DNA from: Candidatus Gastranaerophilales bacterium
GTDB lineage: Bacteria; Cyanobacteriota; Vampirovibrionia; Gastranaerophilales; Gastranaerophilaceae
Reading direction: 5' to 3'
Assembly: GCA_910587815.1 (NCBI GenBank)
Contig: CAJUNK010000004.1
Location: 67,063 to 131,062 of the forward strand
Length of the DNA: 64,000 nucleotides
This document shows, piece after piece, positions 17,811-26,561 of the stretch (its first letter is position 1; each line of letters opens with the position of its first letter). The notes beneath the pieces were generated by a model. That model was given only the letters and a program-made list of their open reading frames with translations. It was not told the DNA's origin and did no database searches. Both the position numbers and the translations under genes were made by a program.

Positions 17811-18545
17811 CTAATTTTCAGGCAAAATATATTCTAAAACCACGTTCAGGGTGCCAAATCTATCTTTTTCCTTTGAAATAAGCTTATATTCAGCCCCTCT
17901 AGGAAAAACAACTTCGCCGCCATGTTCACCATTCCTTGAAACTTTTGCCCCCTTTGGCACATGGATTTCAAGCATCATATTATCATTAACACTGTTTGAC
18001 CAATTTTCTGCCAATTCTTTCCTGAAAGCCCCGTAGGAATAGCCTTTATCAGGAATTATTGTGTCGCCCTCTTTTGCATTTTCAATCACATCAAAATCCT
18101 GATTAAACCTTTTTATCAGGGAATTTTTACCTCTGCCCCTATAGAATACAAAATCATCCTCAAGCGGGGGTAGATTTTCAAATTCTTTATCAATTTCTGA
18201 AATATATTCAAGCGTCCATTTGTCATATTTTTCAAGCGGAAGTCCCTTCTCCAGGCGGGTTAGAATATATCTTATGTCGCTATTTGAACGATTTATATCA
18301 TGATGCATTGAAACTTGCGTAAAATCGTCAGTATATGGATAATGCCTTTCATTATCATAATTAAACTTGCCTGTAAAACTTACAGTATCGGTTTTGAGCA
18401 CACCTGTGTTGAAACGATAATTATTTGGCGATTTTAATGGATTTGCACAATGTAAAACAGGTACTTTAGCTTGTTTTTGGATATTTCTTAAAAAATTCAA
18501 ATTTATCATACACAAATAAATTGTGCTGAAAATAAAAATTGACAT
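17811..18545 (-). CDS. Putative ADP-ribosyltransferase (R-S-E type) toxin-like protein
   Basis: 244 residues. The C-terminal 110 residues fit the ADP-ribosyltransferase exoenzyme fold: R136 in FVFYRGRG (NAD-binding Arg), the GYSYGAF turn with S170 where STS-type residues usually lie, the MLEIHVPKGAKV strand, and E211 in GGEVVFPRGAEYKLIS (catalytic Glu). The usual first Glu or Gln of the ExE/QxE motif is Gly here, so target specificity is unclear. The N-terminus carries LKTDTVSFTGK (50-60), shared with paralog B at 4104-5768. The start is uncertain: M1 may be too early and M13 is an alternative; neither has a clear Shine-Dalgarno. No classical signal peptide beyond a short hydrophobic run. Effector or toxin activity is inference. 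Confidence 0.7.
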   Translation of the reverse strand: MSIFIFSTIYLCMINLNFLRNIQKQAKVPVLHCANPLKSPNNYRFNTGVLKTDTVSFTGKFNYDNERHYPYTDDFTQVSMHHDINRSNSDIRYILTRLEKGLPLEKYDKWTLEYISEIDKEFENLPPLEDDFVFYRGRGKNSLIKRFNQDFDVIENAKEGDTIIPDKGYSYGAFRKELAENWSNSVNDNMMLEIHVPKGAKVSRNGEHGGEVVFPRGAEYKLISKEKDRFGTLNVVLEYILPEN

Positions 18546-18631
18546 CTTTCATTAAAAATGTGTCAAAATATAAAGTTATGTAAAGGCAAAATACAGCTTC
18601 TTTTAAATCTTATGAAACAAATTTTAAAGAT

Positions 18632-18679
18632 AAAAAAATACCGCCATCCTGTAGATTGATATTCAGGGGCGGCATAATT
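18632..18679 (-). terminator. Bidirectional hairpin terminator
   Basis: CCGCC and CCTG (18641-18652) pair with CAGG and GGCGG (18664-18672). Seven-base A/T tracts flank both sides, giving T tracts in both orientations. It lies 43 bases beyond the stop of the small ORF at 18723 and just upstream of the ADP-ribosyltransferase-like gene, so that gene probably has its own promoter. Confidence 0.75.
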
Positions 18680-18722
18680 TTTTTCTACTCCATAATCCAT
18701 CAATTTAATGATTACATTTTTA

Positions 18723-18893
18723 TCACTTTCGCCTGAAATTCATAACAGCTTTATTATTCAAAGCGATAAGCTCCATTGAACTCCAAAATTCATTTGGAGA
18801 CAATGTTGATTTAGCCTCAAGATTAACCGTCACTTTTGTGGCATACATCTGCGCCAGTTTTTTATCAATACTATCTGTTGGTCTAACTGCCAT
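18723..18893 (-). CDS. Small hypothetical protein, 56 residues
   Basis: ATG at 18893-18891, stop TGA at 18725-18723. The product begins MAVRPTDSIDKKLAQMYATK and ends VMNFRRK. It has balanced polar composition and ordinary codon use, unlike random frames of this A+T-rich DNA. A GAG trinucleotide about eight bases upstream is only a weak ribosome site. A terminator follows at 18632-18679, so this looks like a short independent transcript. No family recognised. Confidence 0.55.
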   Translation of the reverse strand: MAVRPTDSIDKKLAQMYATKVTVNLEAKSTLSPNEFWSSMELIALNNKAVMNFRRK

Positions 18894-19020
18894 ATAAACT
18901 CATTCTTTCAATATAATCGTCTTACATATATATAAAGTATATAAAAAGTATTGAATTTCATAAAAGATAGCTTTTGTTACAATAGTTAACAAACGGTGAA
19001 ACATAGACCAGTGCAGTGTT

Positions 19021-19048
19021 TTGCAAGGGTATAGTTTTGTGGTATAAT
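19021..19048 (+). promoter_or_regulatory. Promoter for the ROK kinase operon
   Basis: TTGCAA (19021-19026), a 16-base spacer and TATAAT (19043-19048), with TGG immediately before the -10 box (extended -10). Confidence 0.7.
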
Positions 19049-19090
19049 CTATTTGCTATTTTAAAAATTACATTGAGGAGAGGGAAAATC

Positions 19091-20041
19091 ATGAAAAAAT
19101 ACCGTATAGGTGTGGATATTGGCGGCACAAATATTAAAATTGCACTTGTAGATAAAGAAGGAAAAATTATCTATTCTAACACAACCCCTACCCGTGCAGA
19201 CCTTGGGTATGAACATTCTTTAGGAAATATTAAACTTGCAATTTCAGATTTAATAAAAGAAACAAATGAATCAAAAGATACAATAGAAGCTATAGGCTTT
19301 GGTTTTCCGGGACAAATTGATTATCAGGCAGGAATAGTAAGATTGCTGCCCAATATGCCCGGATGGGTGGATATTCCTGTAGCTGACATTATCCAAAAAG
19401 AATTTGGCATAACAACACGCCTTGATAATGATGTTCGCGTTGCAACACTTGGTGAATTAAAATATGGTGCAGGAAAAGGCTGTCAAAACCTTGTCTGCAT
19501 TACAGTAGGCACAGGAATAGGCTCCGGACTTGTTATAAACGGCAAACTTGCACGCGGTGCCAAAAATGCCGCAGGAGAAATAGGCCACATTAAAATGTCT
19601 ATGAATGATGGCCCTTTGTGTGGCTGCGGAGATTTTGCATGTTTTGAAGCTTATGCTTCAGGCCCTGCAATTGTACAAATGGCAAAAGAATACATTATGG
19701 GCGGAAAATCTTCTAAATTTAAAGAACTTGCAACAGAAGAATTAAGTCCATATATTGTTGCACAGGCTGCATTACAGGGGGATGTTGTTGCAAAACAAAT
19801 TTATAGAAAAACAGGTGAAATTATAGGCCTTGGCCTCACATCCGTTATAAATCTTTTAAATCCTGAAAGAGTAATAATAGGCGGCGGTGTAGCAGATGCA
19901 GGGGAAATCCTTTTAGGGCCAATTAGAGAAGTAGTACAAAAACGTGCTATGCCAATACAAGCAAGCGCCGTTGAAATTGTACCAGCAGAACTTGGAAACA
20001 CAGCAGGGGTAATTGGTGCAAGCTTGCTTATTGAAAGCTAG
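19091..20041 (+). CDS. ROK-family sugar kinase, glucokinase-like
   Basis: 316 residues from ATG 19091, which follows GAGGAGAGGG at proper spacing; a longer frame upstream crosses the promoter and is rejected. Motifs: phosphate-1 RIGVDIGGTNIKIALVD at the N-terminus, FGFPGQ, LDNDVRVATLGE with the catalytic Asp, VGTGIGSGLV, EIGHIKM and the zinc loop CGCGDFACFE. These mark ATP-dependent hexose kinases, most often glucokinase. In the same direction it leads into holA (21 bases), holB, DUF3326 and a prepilin-like gene. Glucose as substrate is likely but not proven. Confidence 0.9.
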   Translation: MKKYRIGVDIGGTNIKIALVDKEGKIIYSNTTPTRADLGYEHSLGNIKLAISDLIKETNESKDTIEAIGFGFPGQIDYQAGIVRLLPNMPGWVDIPVADIIQKEFGITTRLDNDVRVATLGELKYGAGKGCQNLVCITVGTGIGSGLVINGKLARGAKNAAGEIGHIKMSMNDGPLCGCGDFACFEAYASGPAIVQMAKEYIMGGKSSKFKELATEELSPYIVAQAALQGDVVAKQIYRKTGEIIGLGLTSVINLLNPERVIIGGGVADAGEILLGPIREVVQKRAMPIQASAVEIVPAELGNTAGVIGASLLIES

Positions 20042-20062
20042 ATAAAAGAAGGTTAAAAAAAT

Positions 20063-21091
20063 ATGCCTGTATATTTATTTTGGGGCGATGAAGATTTCAC
20101 GCTTGAAAATGAAATAAAAGCCATAAAAGACAAAGCCTTAGATACGGCAAATGGCGGGGAAATTTCGCCCCTAAATTACAGGTGTCTTGATAATCCGGAT
20201 TTTAAAAATTTAATTGATGCGCTTCGCGCGCAACCTATGATGTTTGGGGATATTGTTTATAAAATCAGGGCAGATAAATATTTTTTAGAAACTACAAAAA
20301 AGGTAAAACTTGATGATAAACAAACAGATGAAATCATAAAGGCGCTTGAATTAGTATCAGAAAGGGTGCATATTATATTAACCTGCCCTATTGAAAAAGG
20401 AGATAGAAAAAAGCCTGATTCAAGAAAAAAACTATATAAAGCCGTGCAAAAGGCGGGGCAAATTCAGGAATTTAGTGCATTCAAGGCGTATGAAGAATAT
20501 AAAATTCTTCCCATTTTAAAATCTATGGCACAAAAAACGGGTTTAAAGGCGGATAACAACACCCTTACTATGATAATAAGGCAAACAGGTTCTGCTTTAA
20601 GAGATTTAAACACAGCACTTGAAAAATTAAAATTAATAATTCACCCAAATAACACTATAACAGAAGATGCTGTGCAAAAGCTTGGCGGAGAAAACAGAAA
20701 CATATTTTTAATAAGTGATTTAATACTTGAGGGGCGTAATTCAGAAGCCGTTTTTCAGATTTCAAATATGCTTGATAAATCTCACTATTTGGAGATTTTA
20801 GCATTTTTACAGAGTTCTTTTTCAAAACTTCTAATTACAAAAGTTTATTCAAAAACAATGTCAAGCTTTGATATTGCAAGAAAAACAGGTCAAAATGATT
20901 ATGCTGTAAAAAAAAGTTTAGAAAAATTGAATAGTGTAAATTTAGAAAAACTTATAAATATTAAGCAAAACCTAACACAAGCAGAATATGAAATAAAAAG
21001 CGGTTTAAAAGAACCGCTGACAGCACTTGAATGCGCCATAATGGCAAAAAACAGAATAAAAGATGGAATCAGCACTGGAGGCGCTTTATGA
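20063..21091 (+). CDS. holA: DNA polymerase III subunit delta
   Basis: 342 residues, the usual HolA length. Starts MPVYLFWGDEDFTLENEI, the typical beginning of delta, in which the nucleotide-binding loop is degenerate. The middle helical part includes NIFLISDLILEGRNSEAV and the C-terminal domain ends with a helical collar region (SVNLEKLINIKQNLTQAEYEIKSG). Delta opens the sliding clamp in the clamp-loader complex. Its stop overlaps the start of the delta-prime-like gene by ATGA at 21088, so both clamp-loader parts are translationally coupled. Confidence 0.93.
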   Translation: MPVYLFWGDEDFTLENEIKAIKDKALDTANGGEISPLNYRCLDNPDFKNLIDALRAQPMMFGDIVYKIRADKYFLETTKKVKLDDKQTDEIIKALELVSERVHIILTCPIEKGDRKKPDSRKKLYKAVQKAGQIQEFSAFKAYEEYKILPILKSMAQKTGLKADNNTLTMIIRQTGSALRDLNTALEKLKLIIHPNNTITEDAVQKLGGENRNIFLISDLILEGRNSEAVFQISNMLDKSHYLEILAFLQSSFSKLLITKVYSKTMSSFDIARKTGQNDYAVKKSLEKLNSVNLEKLINIKQNLTQAEYEIKSGLKEPLTALECAIMAKNRIKDGISTGGAL

Positions 21092-22029
21092 TTTCAAAAC
21101 TTTTATATGAAAAATTTCCATTTATAACAAAATATTTTGAAACATTAATAAATGAAAATATAGATAAATTCCCTCAATCTATTGTATTTGAAGGGCTTGA
21201 TATCATTGGACAATATATATTTTCTATGGAACTTGCAAGGGTGTTAAACTGTAACGGAGACAAAACACCCGATTGCACTTGTATCAATTGCACCTGGATA
21301 AAAGATGTGAAGCACCCAAGCGTTAATATTGTTTCTCCGATAAACTATAAAGATGATTCAACAAAAACCGTAATATCAATAAACCAATCTAAAAAAATAA
21401 CCTCATCTTTAAGGGAAACAAGTGATTATCATAGATTTTTTATCTTTTGTGATGCAAAAATTAAACAAAGAAGCGCCAATGAAACAAAAAGCATTCAACA
21501 ATATGAATCGTTGGGATATGATTTTCCTGAAGAAAACTGGACACCAATGCCTGTTACATCAAAAATATTTAAAGCAGAAGCTTCAAATTCACTTTTAAAA
21601 TCCATTGAAGAGCCCCCTAAAAGAACAACTTTTATTTTTCTTACAAAGTCTAAGGAAGATATAATTTCAACAATAGTTTCAAGATCTGTTGTATTTAAAC
21701 TTTCTGCAAGAAGGATATTGCACTTGGGTGCTGAATTCAGTGACATTTTAGCAGGATATCCCGATTTCAATACACAAATGGCGCTTGAAACAGCGTTTAA
21801 AGCAGAAGATTTTATAAAATCTAAAGAAATAGATATTATGGATTTTTTAAATGATGTTCAAGAATACATTTTAAACTTATTGAAAGCAAATTTAAACAAT
21901 AACCAGGCTGTTAAAATGTTTGAGCACCATATAAAAATTATACAAACAGCAAAAAAAAGAATTATGACTTCAATGAGCCCAAAAATTGTTTTAGAAAGTA
22001 TGTTTTTAGATTTTGCAAAGAAAGAATAA
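21088..22029 (+). CDS. holB: DNA polymerase III delta-prime-like clamp-loader ATPase
   Basis: 313 residues from ATG 21088, the ATGA overlap with holA; an earlier in-frame start would be inside holA. A cysteine cluster (C-x8-C-x-C-x2-C in NCNGDKTPDCTCINCTW) matches the zinc module of delta-prime/DnaX proteins. There is no Walker A loop, as expected for delta-prime. The sensor region is NSLLKSIEEPPKRTTFIFLT followed by TIVSRSVVF in place of the common SRC motif. It forms the clamp loader with HolA and DnaX. It is somewhat divergent, hence slightly lower confidence. Confidence 0.85.
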   Translation: MISKLLYEKFPFITKYFETLINENIDKFPQSIVFEGLDIIGQYIFSMELARVLNCNGDKTPDCTCINCTWIKDVKHPSVNIVSPINYKDDSTKTVISINQSKKITSSLRETSDYHRFFIFCDAKIKQRSANETKSIQQYESLGYDFPEENWTPMPVTSKIFKAEASNSLLKSIEEPPKRTTFIFLTKSKEDIISTIVSRSVVFKLSARRILHLGAEFSDILAGYPDFNTQMALETAFKAEDFIKSKEIDIMDFLNDVQEYILNLLKANLNNNQAVKMFEHHIKIIQTAKKRIMTSMSPKIVLESMFLDFAKKE

Positions 22030-22030
22030 G

Positions 22031-23071
22031 ATGAACATTATAGCACTTTCAATCCCAACAGGAATAGGGGCAGAAATTGGCGGATATGCAGGAGACGGTG
22101 GATATATTGCAAGAGAATTTTCAAAACATTTCAAGGTAATTTTAAATCCAAATGTTGTAAATGCAGGAATTTTGAGCGCCATTAATGAAAATATGTATTA
22201 CACAGAAGGGTATGCCTTTGATGAATTTTTTAATGGCAAAATAAATTTAAAACCCTTAAAACGTAAGGCTGACTGTTATTTTTTAGAACAAAACAAAATA
22301 GGGGTGATTTTCGATAAAAGCATTCCAAAAGACATTTTGAACCTACACTTGAATACTATTGATGCATTAAAAATAGTAAAAGGATATGATATTCCATATT
22401 ATGAAATAACAGAAAATACTGTAGGGGTGCAACTTTTAAAGGATGATTCCGGGGTTTCTACCGGCATAATTGAAAATGAAAAAACACTTTACTGCGCGGC
22501 AGAAAAATTAATAAAAAAAGGGTGCAATGCAATAGCTGTAGTGTGCTTTTTTGGAGATGAATGCGAAGATGAAAATTATAATAATGGAATTGGCGTAGAC
22601 CCTATTGGCGGCATTGAGGCTGTTATTTCACATTATTTGGTTAAAGAATTTATGGTGCCCTGCGCCCACTCTCCTGCATTTTCAGGGCTTGATATAACAT
22701 TTAAAAGGGTAAATTGCAAAGTTGCATCAGAATTTATATCGTCAACATACCTTCCCTGCATACTGGATGGGCTTTCTGTGGCACCAGCACTCATTCCTTG
22801 CAATATTTATAATAATGCCGACAAGATAATATCAAGAAATGATGTTAAATGCCTCATCGTGCCTGATGGAGCATTAGGTTCAAAAGCAGTATTATCCTGC
22901 ATTGATTATGGGATATGCGTTTGTTGTGTTAAAAATCAAACCGTACTTTCAATTGATTGCAACAAGTTTAGAAAAAATGATATAATTAATGAAAAAAATG
23001 CCAGTCAAAATATCAGGCAATTTTCAAGCTATCAGGAATGTTTAAATTTTATAAGGAAAGAATATGAATAA
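22031..23071 (+). CDS. DUF3326 family protein
   Basis: 346 residues from ATG 22031, directly after the holB stop. The start SIPTGIGAEIGGYAGDGGYIAREF and the following NPNVVNAGIL, with MYYTEGYAFDEF, match the DUF3326 family typical of Cyanobacteria and plastid-bearing organisms. Near the end CLIVPDGALGSKAVLSCI recalls a nucleotide- or substrate-binding turn. The function is unknown. Its 3' end overlaps the next gene by eight bases, so it belongs to the ROK-holA-holB-DUF3326-prepilin run. It is one of the better phylogenetic hints in this window. Confidence 0.88.
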   Translation: MNIIALSIPTGIGAEIGGYAGDGGYIAREFSKHFKVILNPNVVNAGILSAINENMYYTEGYAFDEFFNGKINLKPLKRKADCYFLEQNKIGVIFDKSIPKDILNLHLNTIDALKIVKGYDIPYYEITENTVGVQLLKDDSGVSTGIIENEKTLYCAAEKLIKKGCNAIAVVCFFGDECEDENYNNGIGVDPIGGIEAVISHYLVKEFMVPCAHSPAFSGLDITFKRVNCKVASEFISSTYLPCILDGLSVAPALIPCNIYNNADKIISRNDVKCLIVPDGALGSKAVLSCIDYGICVCCVKNQTVLSIDCNKFRKNDIINEKNASQNIRQFSSYQECLNFIRKEYE

Positions 23072-24191
23072 AGAAAGATTTAAAAACCTTTGCAAATTCA
23101 AAAAGAATTTAAAAGAGGGCTGGACACTTGTTGAACTTTGCGTTGCAATGATTGCACTTGCAATTTTGGTTGGAATTTCTGTTCAATCAATCAAACCAAA
23201 AAGAATGCTGATAGCACCTTTTGCGTATGCAGGGGTTCAGAATTTAAAACAGGCAAACAACTATATATTAATCAAATGCAATAACAATGAAGTGTATGGC
23301 TGTCGCCCTAATGATGTTAAGTTGCCAGATAGTACAATAGCAGTCCAAGATATGCACAATTATTGGACAAACCTGACACCTGAAGAAAGGGCACAGCAAA
23401 ACCTATATGAACCTACAGTAAATAACATAGATGATACATATTGTATTGAAGTTGCAAACCTTTTTACATTGGTAGATGAAACAATAAACTGTAAATTTAA
23501 CAACGGAAATGGTGATGGCACAGAATTGCCCTCTGCAAGCAATGGCAATAAAGGTAAAGCAAATTTTCAAGCTTCCAATATGGTGTCATACTATTACCTT
23601 GAAAGACCATGGTATAGAATTATGAGGGCATCACCATCTGAAGGAAGCCCCGAAACAATGAATGCCACAACTGAAACTTATGCAAAGCAAATTTGGATTG
23701 ATGTAAATGGTAATGATGCACCAAACAAACCAGGAGAAGACCAATTTGCTCTAAAAGTTTATATTACAGGTGAAATTATTCCATCAGGATGCAAACTATA
23801 TGCAGGCGAAAAGCTTGAAGGTGCTGATGCTATGGATACAACACATTTATATTGCCCAAGCGGCACTTCAAGCGAAGATAACTGGCTGAAAAGCAGTTAT
23901 CCATTTTCATACAACTTATTTAGAAGCTATGTCCCTGATATAGATGATTCAGAAACAAGAAAAACTGATGCTCAAATGCGTGGTGTCAGCTATCAAGAAG
24001 CTGCTTGTAAATCAGGACGCGATATTTTAATTCCAAGAGAACAATTCTGTTCTGCAACAGAAACTCCTCAAGGAGAAGGAGCTTATGATACAATTGAAAA
24101 TTGTGAAACTGGAGAACACAGCGCATTTTGCGTTACAAGGCTCTCAAGACCATCAAATCCAGGATTGTTCAGGCTGCCTATTGCAATCTAG
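23064..24191 (+). CDS. Type IV prepilin-like protein
   Basis: 375 residues. The N-terminus has a prepilin peptidase site: 19-residue basic leader ending KEG, cleavage before W20, and E24 at the +5 position in WTLVELCVAMIALAILVGIS, which also is the membrane helix. The large ectodomain has several cysteines (IKCNNNEVYGCRP, SGCKLYAG, YCPSG, AACKSG, QFCSA, ENCETGEHSAFC), probably paired. It would be exported through the type IV pilus/type II secretion machinery and assembled as a minor pilin. It is the last gene of the holA operon and has a terminator at 24237. Confidence 0.88.
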   Translation: MNKERFKNLCKFKKNLKEGWTLVELCVAMIALAILVGISVQSIKPKRMLIAPFAYAGVQNLKQANNYILIKCNNNEVYGCRPNDVKLPDSTIAVQDMHNYWTNLTPEERAQQNLYEPTVNNIDDTYCIEVANLFTLVDETINCKFNNGNGDGTELPSASNGNKGKANFQASNMVSYYYLERPWYRIMRASPSEGSPETMNATTETYAKQIWIDVNGNDAPNKPGEDQFALKVYITGEIIPSGCKLYAGEKLEGADAMDTTHLYCPSGTSSEDNWLKSSYPFSYNLFRSYVPDIDDSETRKTDAQMRGVSYQEAACKSGRDILIPREQFCSATETPQGEGAYDTIENCETGEHSAFCVTRLSRPSNPGLFRLPIAI

Positions 24192-24598
24192 TTTCATAAA
24201 ATCAAATTATTGATTACGCTTTTAAAAACTTTAAAAAAACCATGCCAAATTATTCAATCAATGGCATGGTTTTTTATTTAAATTTATTAAAAATACTCAA
24301 CAAATAACTTAATAAAATTTAACCTGATTGTTTATTATAATAATGGTAATTTTATTGTGCTGCAATGGTTTCAAGTATTCATTAAGAATGTTAAAGAAAT
24401 GTTTATGTAAAATTTAATAACAAATGTTAAATACGCTAAAAATAGGATAAAATCTCAATTCTACAAGTGTAAAATACTAAAGTTAGATAAATTTTTTATA
24501 ATAATAATTGCCATTAATTAACCTTTTAGTTTACTATAGAAAGTGTTAGATGAACAATTAAACATCTTGATTGTTGTTCATTAGTTTTCGGAGGAAAA
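24192..24598. other. Intergenic region upstream of cobO
   Basis: It holds the terminator at 24237-24279 and, close to the cobO start, a short hairpin (TGAACAAT near 24551 with ATTGTTGTTCA near 24570). I find no B12 box, so a cobalamin riboswitch is not supported. The rest is A+T-rich without an ORF. Confidence 0.6.
24237..24279 (+). terminator. Terminator of the ROK-to-prepilin operon
   Basis: An 11-bp stem AAACCATGCCA (24237-24247) with TGGCATGGTTT (24262-24272), followed by T residues. Confidence 0.9.
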
Positions 24599-25132
24599 GT
24601 GTTAGAAAACGGATACATTCAAATTTATACAGGGGACGGCAAAGGAAAAACCACAGCAAGTCTTGGATTAGCACTTAGAGCCCTTGGTCATGGGTGGAAG
24701 GTCTTAATTATTCAATTTGCAAAGGGTGATAAAGGCACAACCTATGGCGAAATAGCATCATCCGGCCGTTTTGCCGATAATCTTGAAGTTGTTCAATTTG
24801 GTTTAGATAGAGTGTGCTATTCTCATAACCTTAATATGGATGATTATAAAGAATCCAAAAAAGGATGGGAATTTGCTAAAAATGCAATTCAAAGCGGCAA
24901 ATATGGTCTTATAATTTTAGATGAAATTAACGTTTGTATAGACCTTGGCATGATAAAATTGCAAGATGTAAAAAATACCCTTTTAAACAAACCAAGAAGT
25001 TTAGAGATAGTTTTAACAGGAAGACGCGCACCGCAAGAACTTATTGCAATGGCACATCTTGTTACTGAAATGCAACCTGTAAAACACTATTTTGATATAG
25101 GAGTTATGGCAAGGAGAGGAATAGAATATTAA
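24599..25132 (+). CDS. cobO: Cob(I)yrinic acid a,c-diamide adenosyltransferase
   Basis: 177 residues starting at GTG 24599, five bases after GGAGG. It has the P-loop YTGDGKGKTTASLG (10-23), LIILDEINVCIDLGMI (Walker B region) and ends VMARRGIEY, all typical of CobO/BtuR. It adds the adenosyl group to corrinoids to make coenzyme B12 precursors, using ATP. No other cobalamin gene is in the window, so salvage of imported corrinoids is as likely as de novo synthesis. It stands alone between two terminators. Confidence 0.95.
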   Translation: MLENGYIQIYTGDGKGKTTASLGLALRALGHGWKVLIIQFAKGDKGTTYGEIASSGRFADNLEVVQFGLDRVCYSHNLNMDDYKESKKGWEFAKNAIQSGKYGLIILDEINVCIDLGMIKLQDVKNTLLNKPRSLEIVLTGRRAPQELIAMAHLVTEMQPVKHYFDIGVMARRGIEY

Positions 25133-25211
25133 ACATTTGCGCCCAATAAATGTTTATGTTAAAATATTCTTAAAGAAAATGAAGTTATGAAAAAGATTTT
25201 AATGGGGAAAT

Positions 25212-25242
25212 GGGGGTTTTGAAAACTCCCTTTTTTTTTTTA
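25212..25242 (+). terminator. Terminator after cobO
   Basis: A compact stem (GGGGGTTTT with AAAACTCCC, 25212-25230) followed by eleven T residues. Confidence 0.85.
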
Positions 25243-25333
25243 TTCTTTTTCATTATAATAAACAGCCCATCTAAACTTCACAATTACCCGATATGGTAAT
25301 GAATCTATTAATTTATTTTCCGCCCTAAATCTT

Positions 25334-25621
25334 TTATTCTTTTATACTAGCACTTTTAATAGCATTAGAATTTGCAATTAACTCAAGTTTTTTCTCTCGT
25401 CTTAGGTGTTTTATTCTATATTCTTCTTTCATTGCTTCAGATTTTGTTTCATATTCTTTTTTATAAAGAATTTTTACAGGTTTATTTGCGTTAGTATATT
25501 TTGCACCTTTTTTATTGACGCCATTTAGATGTTCTAAATAACGCCTTTCAACATCCGTTGTAATGCCTGTATAAATCGTACCGCGCTCTGTCTCAAGCAG
25601 ATAAACAAAGTATGTCATCAA
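25334..25621 (-). CDS. GIY-YIG nuclease superfamily protein
   Basis: 95 residues, a single GIY-YIG domain of the UPF0213/YhbQ kind: FVYLLETERGTIYTGITTDVERRYLEH, then AKYTNANKPVKILYKKEYETKSEAMKEEYRIKHL. The family is a minimal endonuclease fold; these short members have little known biology. It overlaps the 3' end of dusB by 29 bases and is probably the last gene of the TPR-dusB-GIY run. Confidence 0.88.
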   Translation of the reverse strand: MMTYFVYLLETERGTIYTGITTDVERRYLEHLNGVNKKGAKYTNANKPVKILYKKEYETKSEAMKEEYRIKHLRREKKLELIANSNAIKSASIKE

Positions 25622-26561
25622 GCGCTTTTTTCACCTCATCAAATGTATCAAGTGTTACTAAAACCTGTCTATATTTTGAAGCATTTTTGACAGATGAAAT
25701 ATAAAAACCATAAAATTTCCTCATAAATTTTATTCCGTTAATCTCACCCCTTAAATTTACTTCATCTTGGATATGTTCTAGAAGCATGTTTATTTTTTCA
25801 TCTAAAGCAGGTTCTTTTATAATTTCACCTGTAGATAAATAATGTTCAATCCTATAAGCCAAAGTAAAATCTCCCATAAGGCCCCTGCCTATTGAAACAC
25901 CATCAGCTTTTGTAATTTCTAAACATCTTGCAGCATCTTCCACAGTTTTAATATCACCATTTGCAAAGACAGGAATATCTACTTCTTTTTTTAGTTCGCC
26001 AATAGCTTTCCAATCAGCAAAGCCTGAATAAAGATGCGAACGGCATCTTCCATGCAATGTTAAAAATTTAGCACCCGCTTTTTGCATTAATTGACCAAAT
26101 TCTATAAAATTTTTATGCCCTTCATCCCAGCCAAGCCTAAATTTTACACTTAATGGAATATTGATATTTTCACTTACTGCCTGCGCTATATCAAAGGCAA
26201 GATGCGGGTTTCTCATTAAGCCTGCACCATCAGATGACTTTACCACCTTATTTACAGGGCAACCGCAGTTTATATCTATACAAGATGCTCTTTTTTCTAG
26301 TAATTTTGCAGCATTTACCATTAAATCAGGTTTGTGGCCCACAATTTGGAAGGAGAGCGGGTATTCAATTTCTTTAAAATCTGCAATTTTTGGATTTGAC
26401 ACGTTTTTAAGTGCTTCAGAAGATAACATTTCAGTTGAAAGCAGGCATTTTCCTTTGTATTTTCTAATTAAATTTCTATATACAATATCTGAAATACCAG
26501 CCAAAGGCGCCTGAATAACTTTTATATTTTTAATATCTATGTATTTATTTTTGTTGTCCAA
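25593..26561 (-). CDS. dusB: tRNA-dihydrouridine synthase
   Basis: 322 residues, an FMN-dependent TIM-barrel reductase that reduces uridines in the tRNA D-loop. Visible: QAPLAGISD at the start, INCGCPVNKVV with catalytic C101, VKFRLGWD, TLHGR, VFANGDIKT and SIGRGLMGD that holds FMN phosphate. The DusB subfamily is favoured by GAGLMRNP. It overlaps the TPR gene upstream by 17 bases and the GIY-YIG gene downstream, so all three are translationally linked. Confidence 0.94.
   Translation of the reverse strand: MDNKNKYIDIKNIKVIQAPLAGISDIVYRNLIRKYKGKCLLSTEMLSSEALKNVSNPKIADFKEIEYPLSFQIVGHKPDLMVNAAKLLEKRASCIDINCGCPVNKVVKSSDGAGLMRNPHLAFDIAQAVSENINIPLSVKFRLGWDEGHKNFIEFGQLMQKAGAKFLTLHGRCRSHLYSGFADWKAIGELKKEVDIPVFANGDIKTVEDAARCLEITKADGVSIGRGLMGDFTLAYRIEHYLSTGEIIKEPALDEKINMLLEHIQDEVNLRGEINGIKFMRKFYGFYISSVKNASKYRQVLVTLDTFDEVKKALDDILCLSA

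Noticed and set aside
24280..24598. Cobalamin riboswitch upstream of cobO
   Set aside because: No B12 box or characteristic junction; only a short local hairpin is present.
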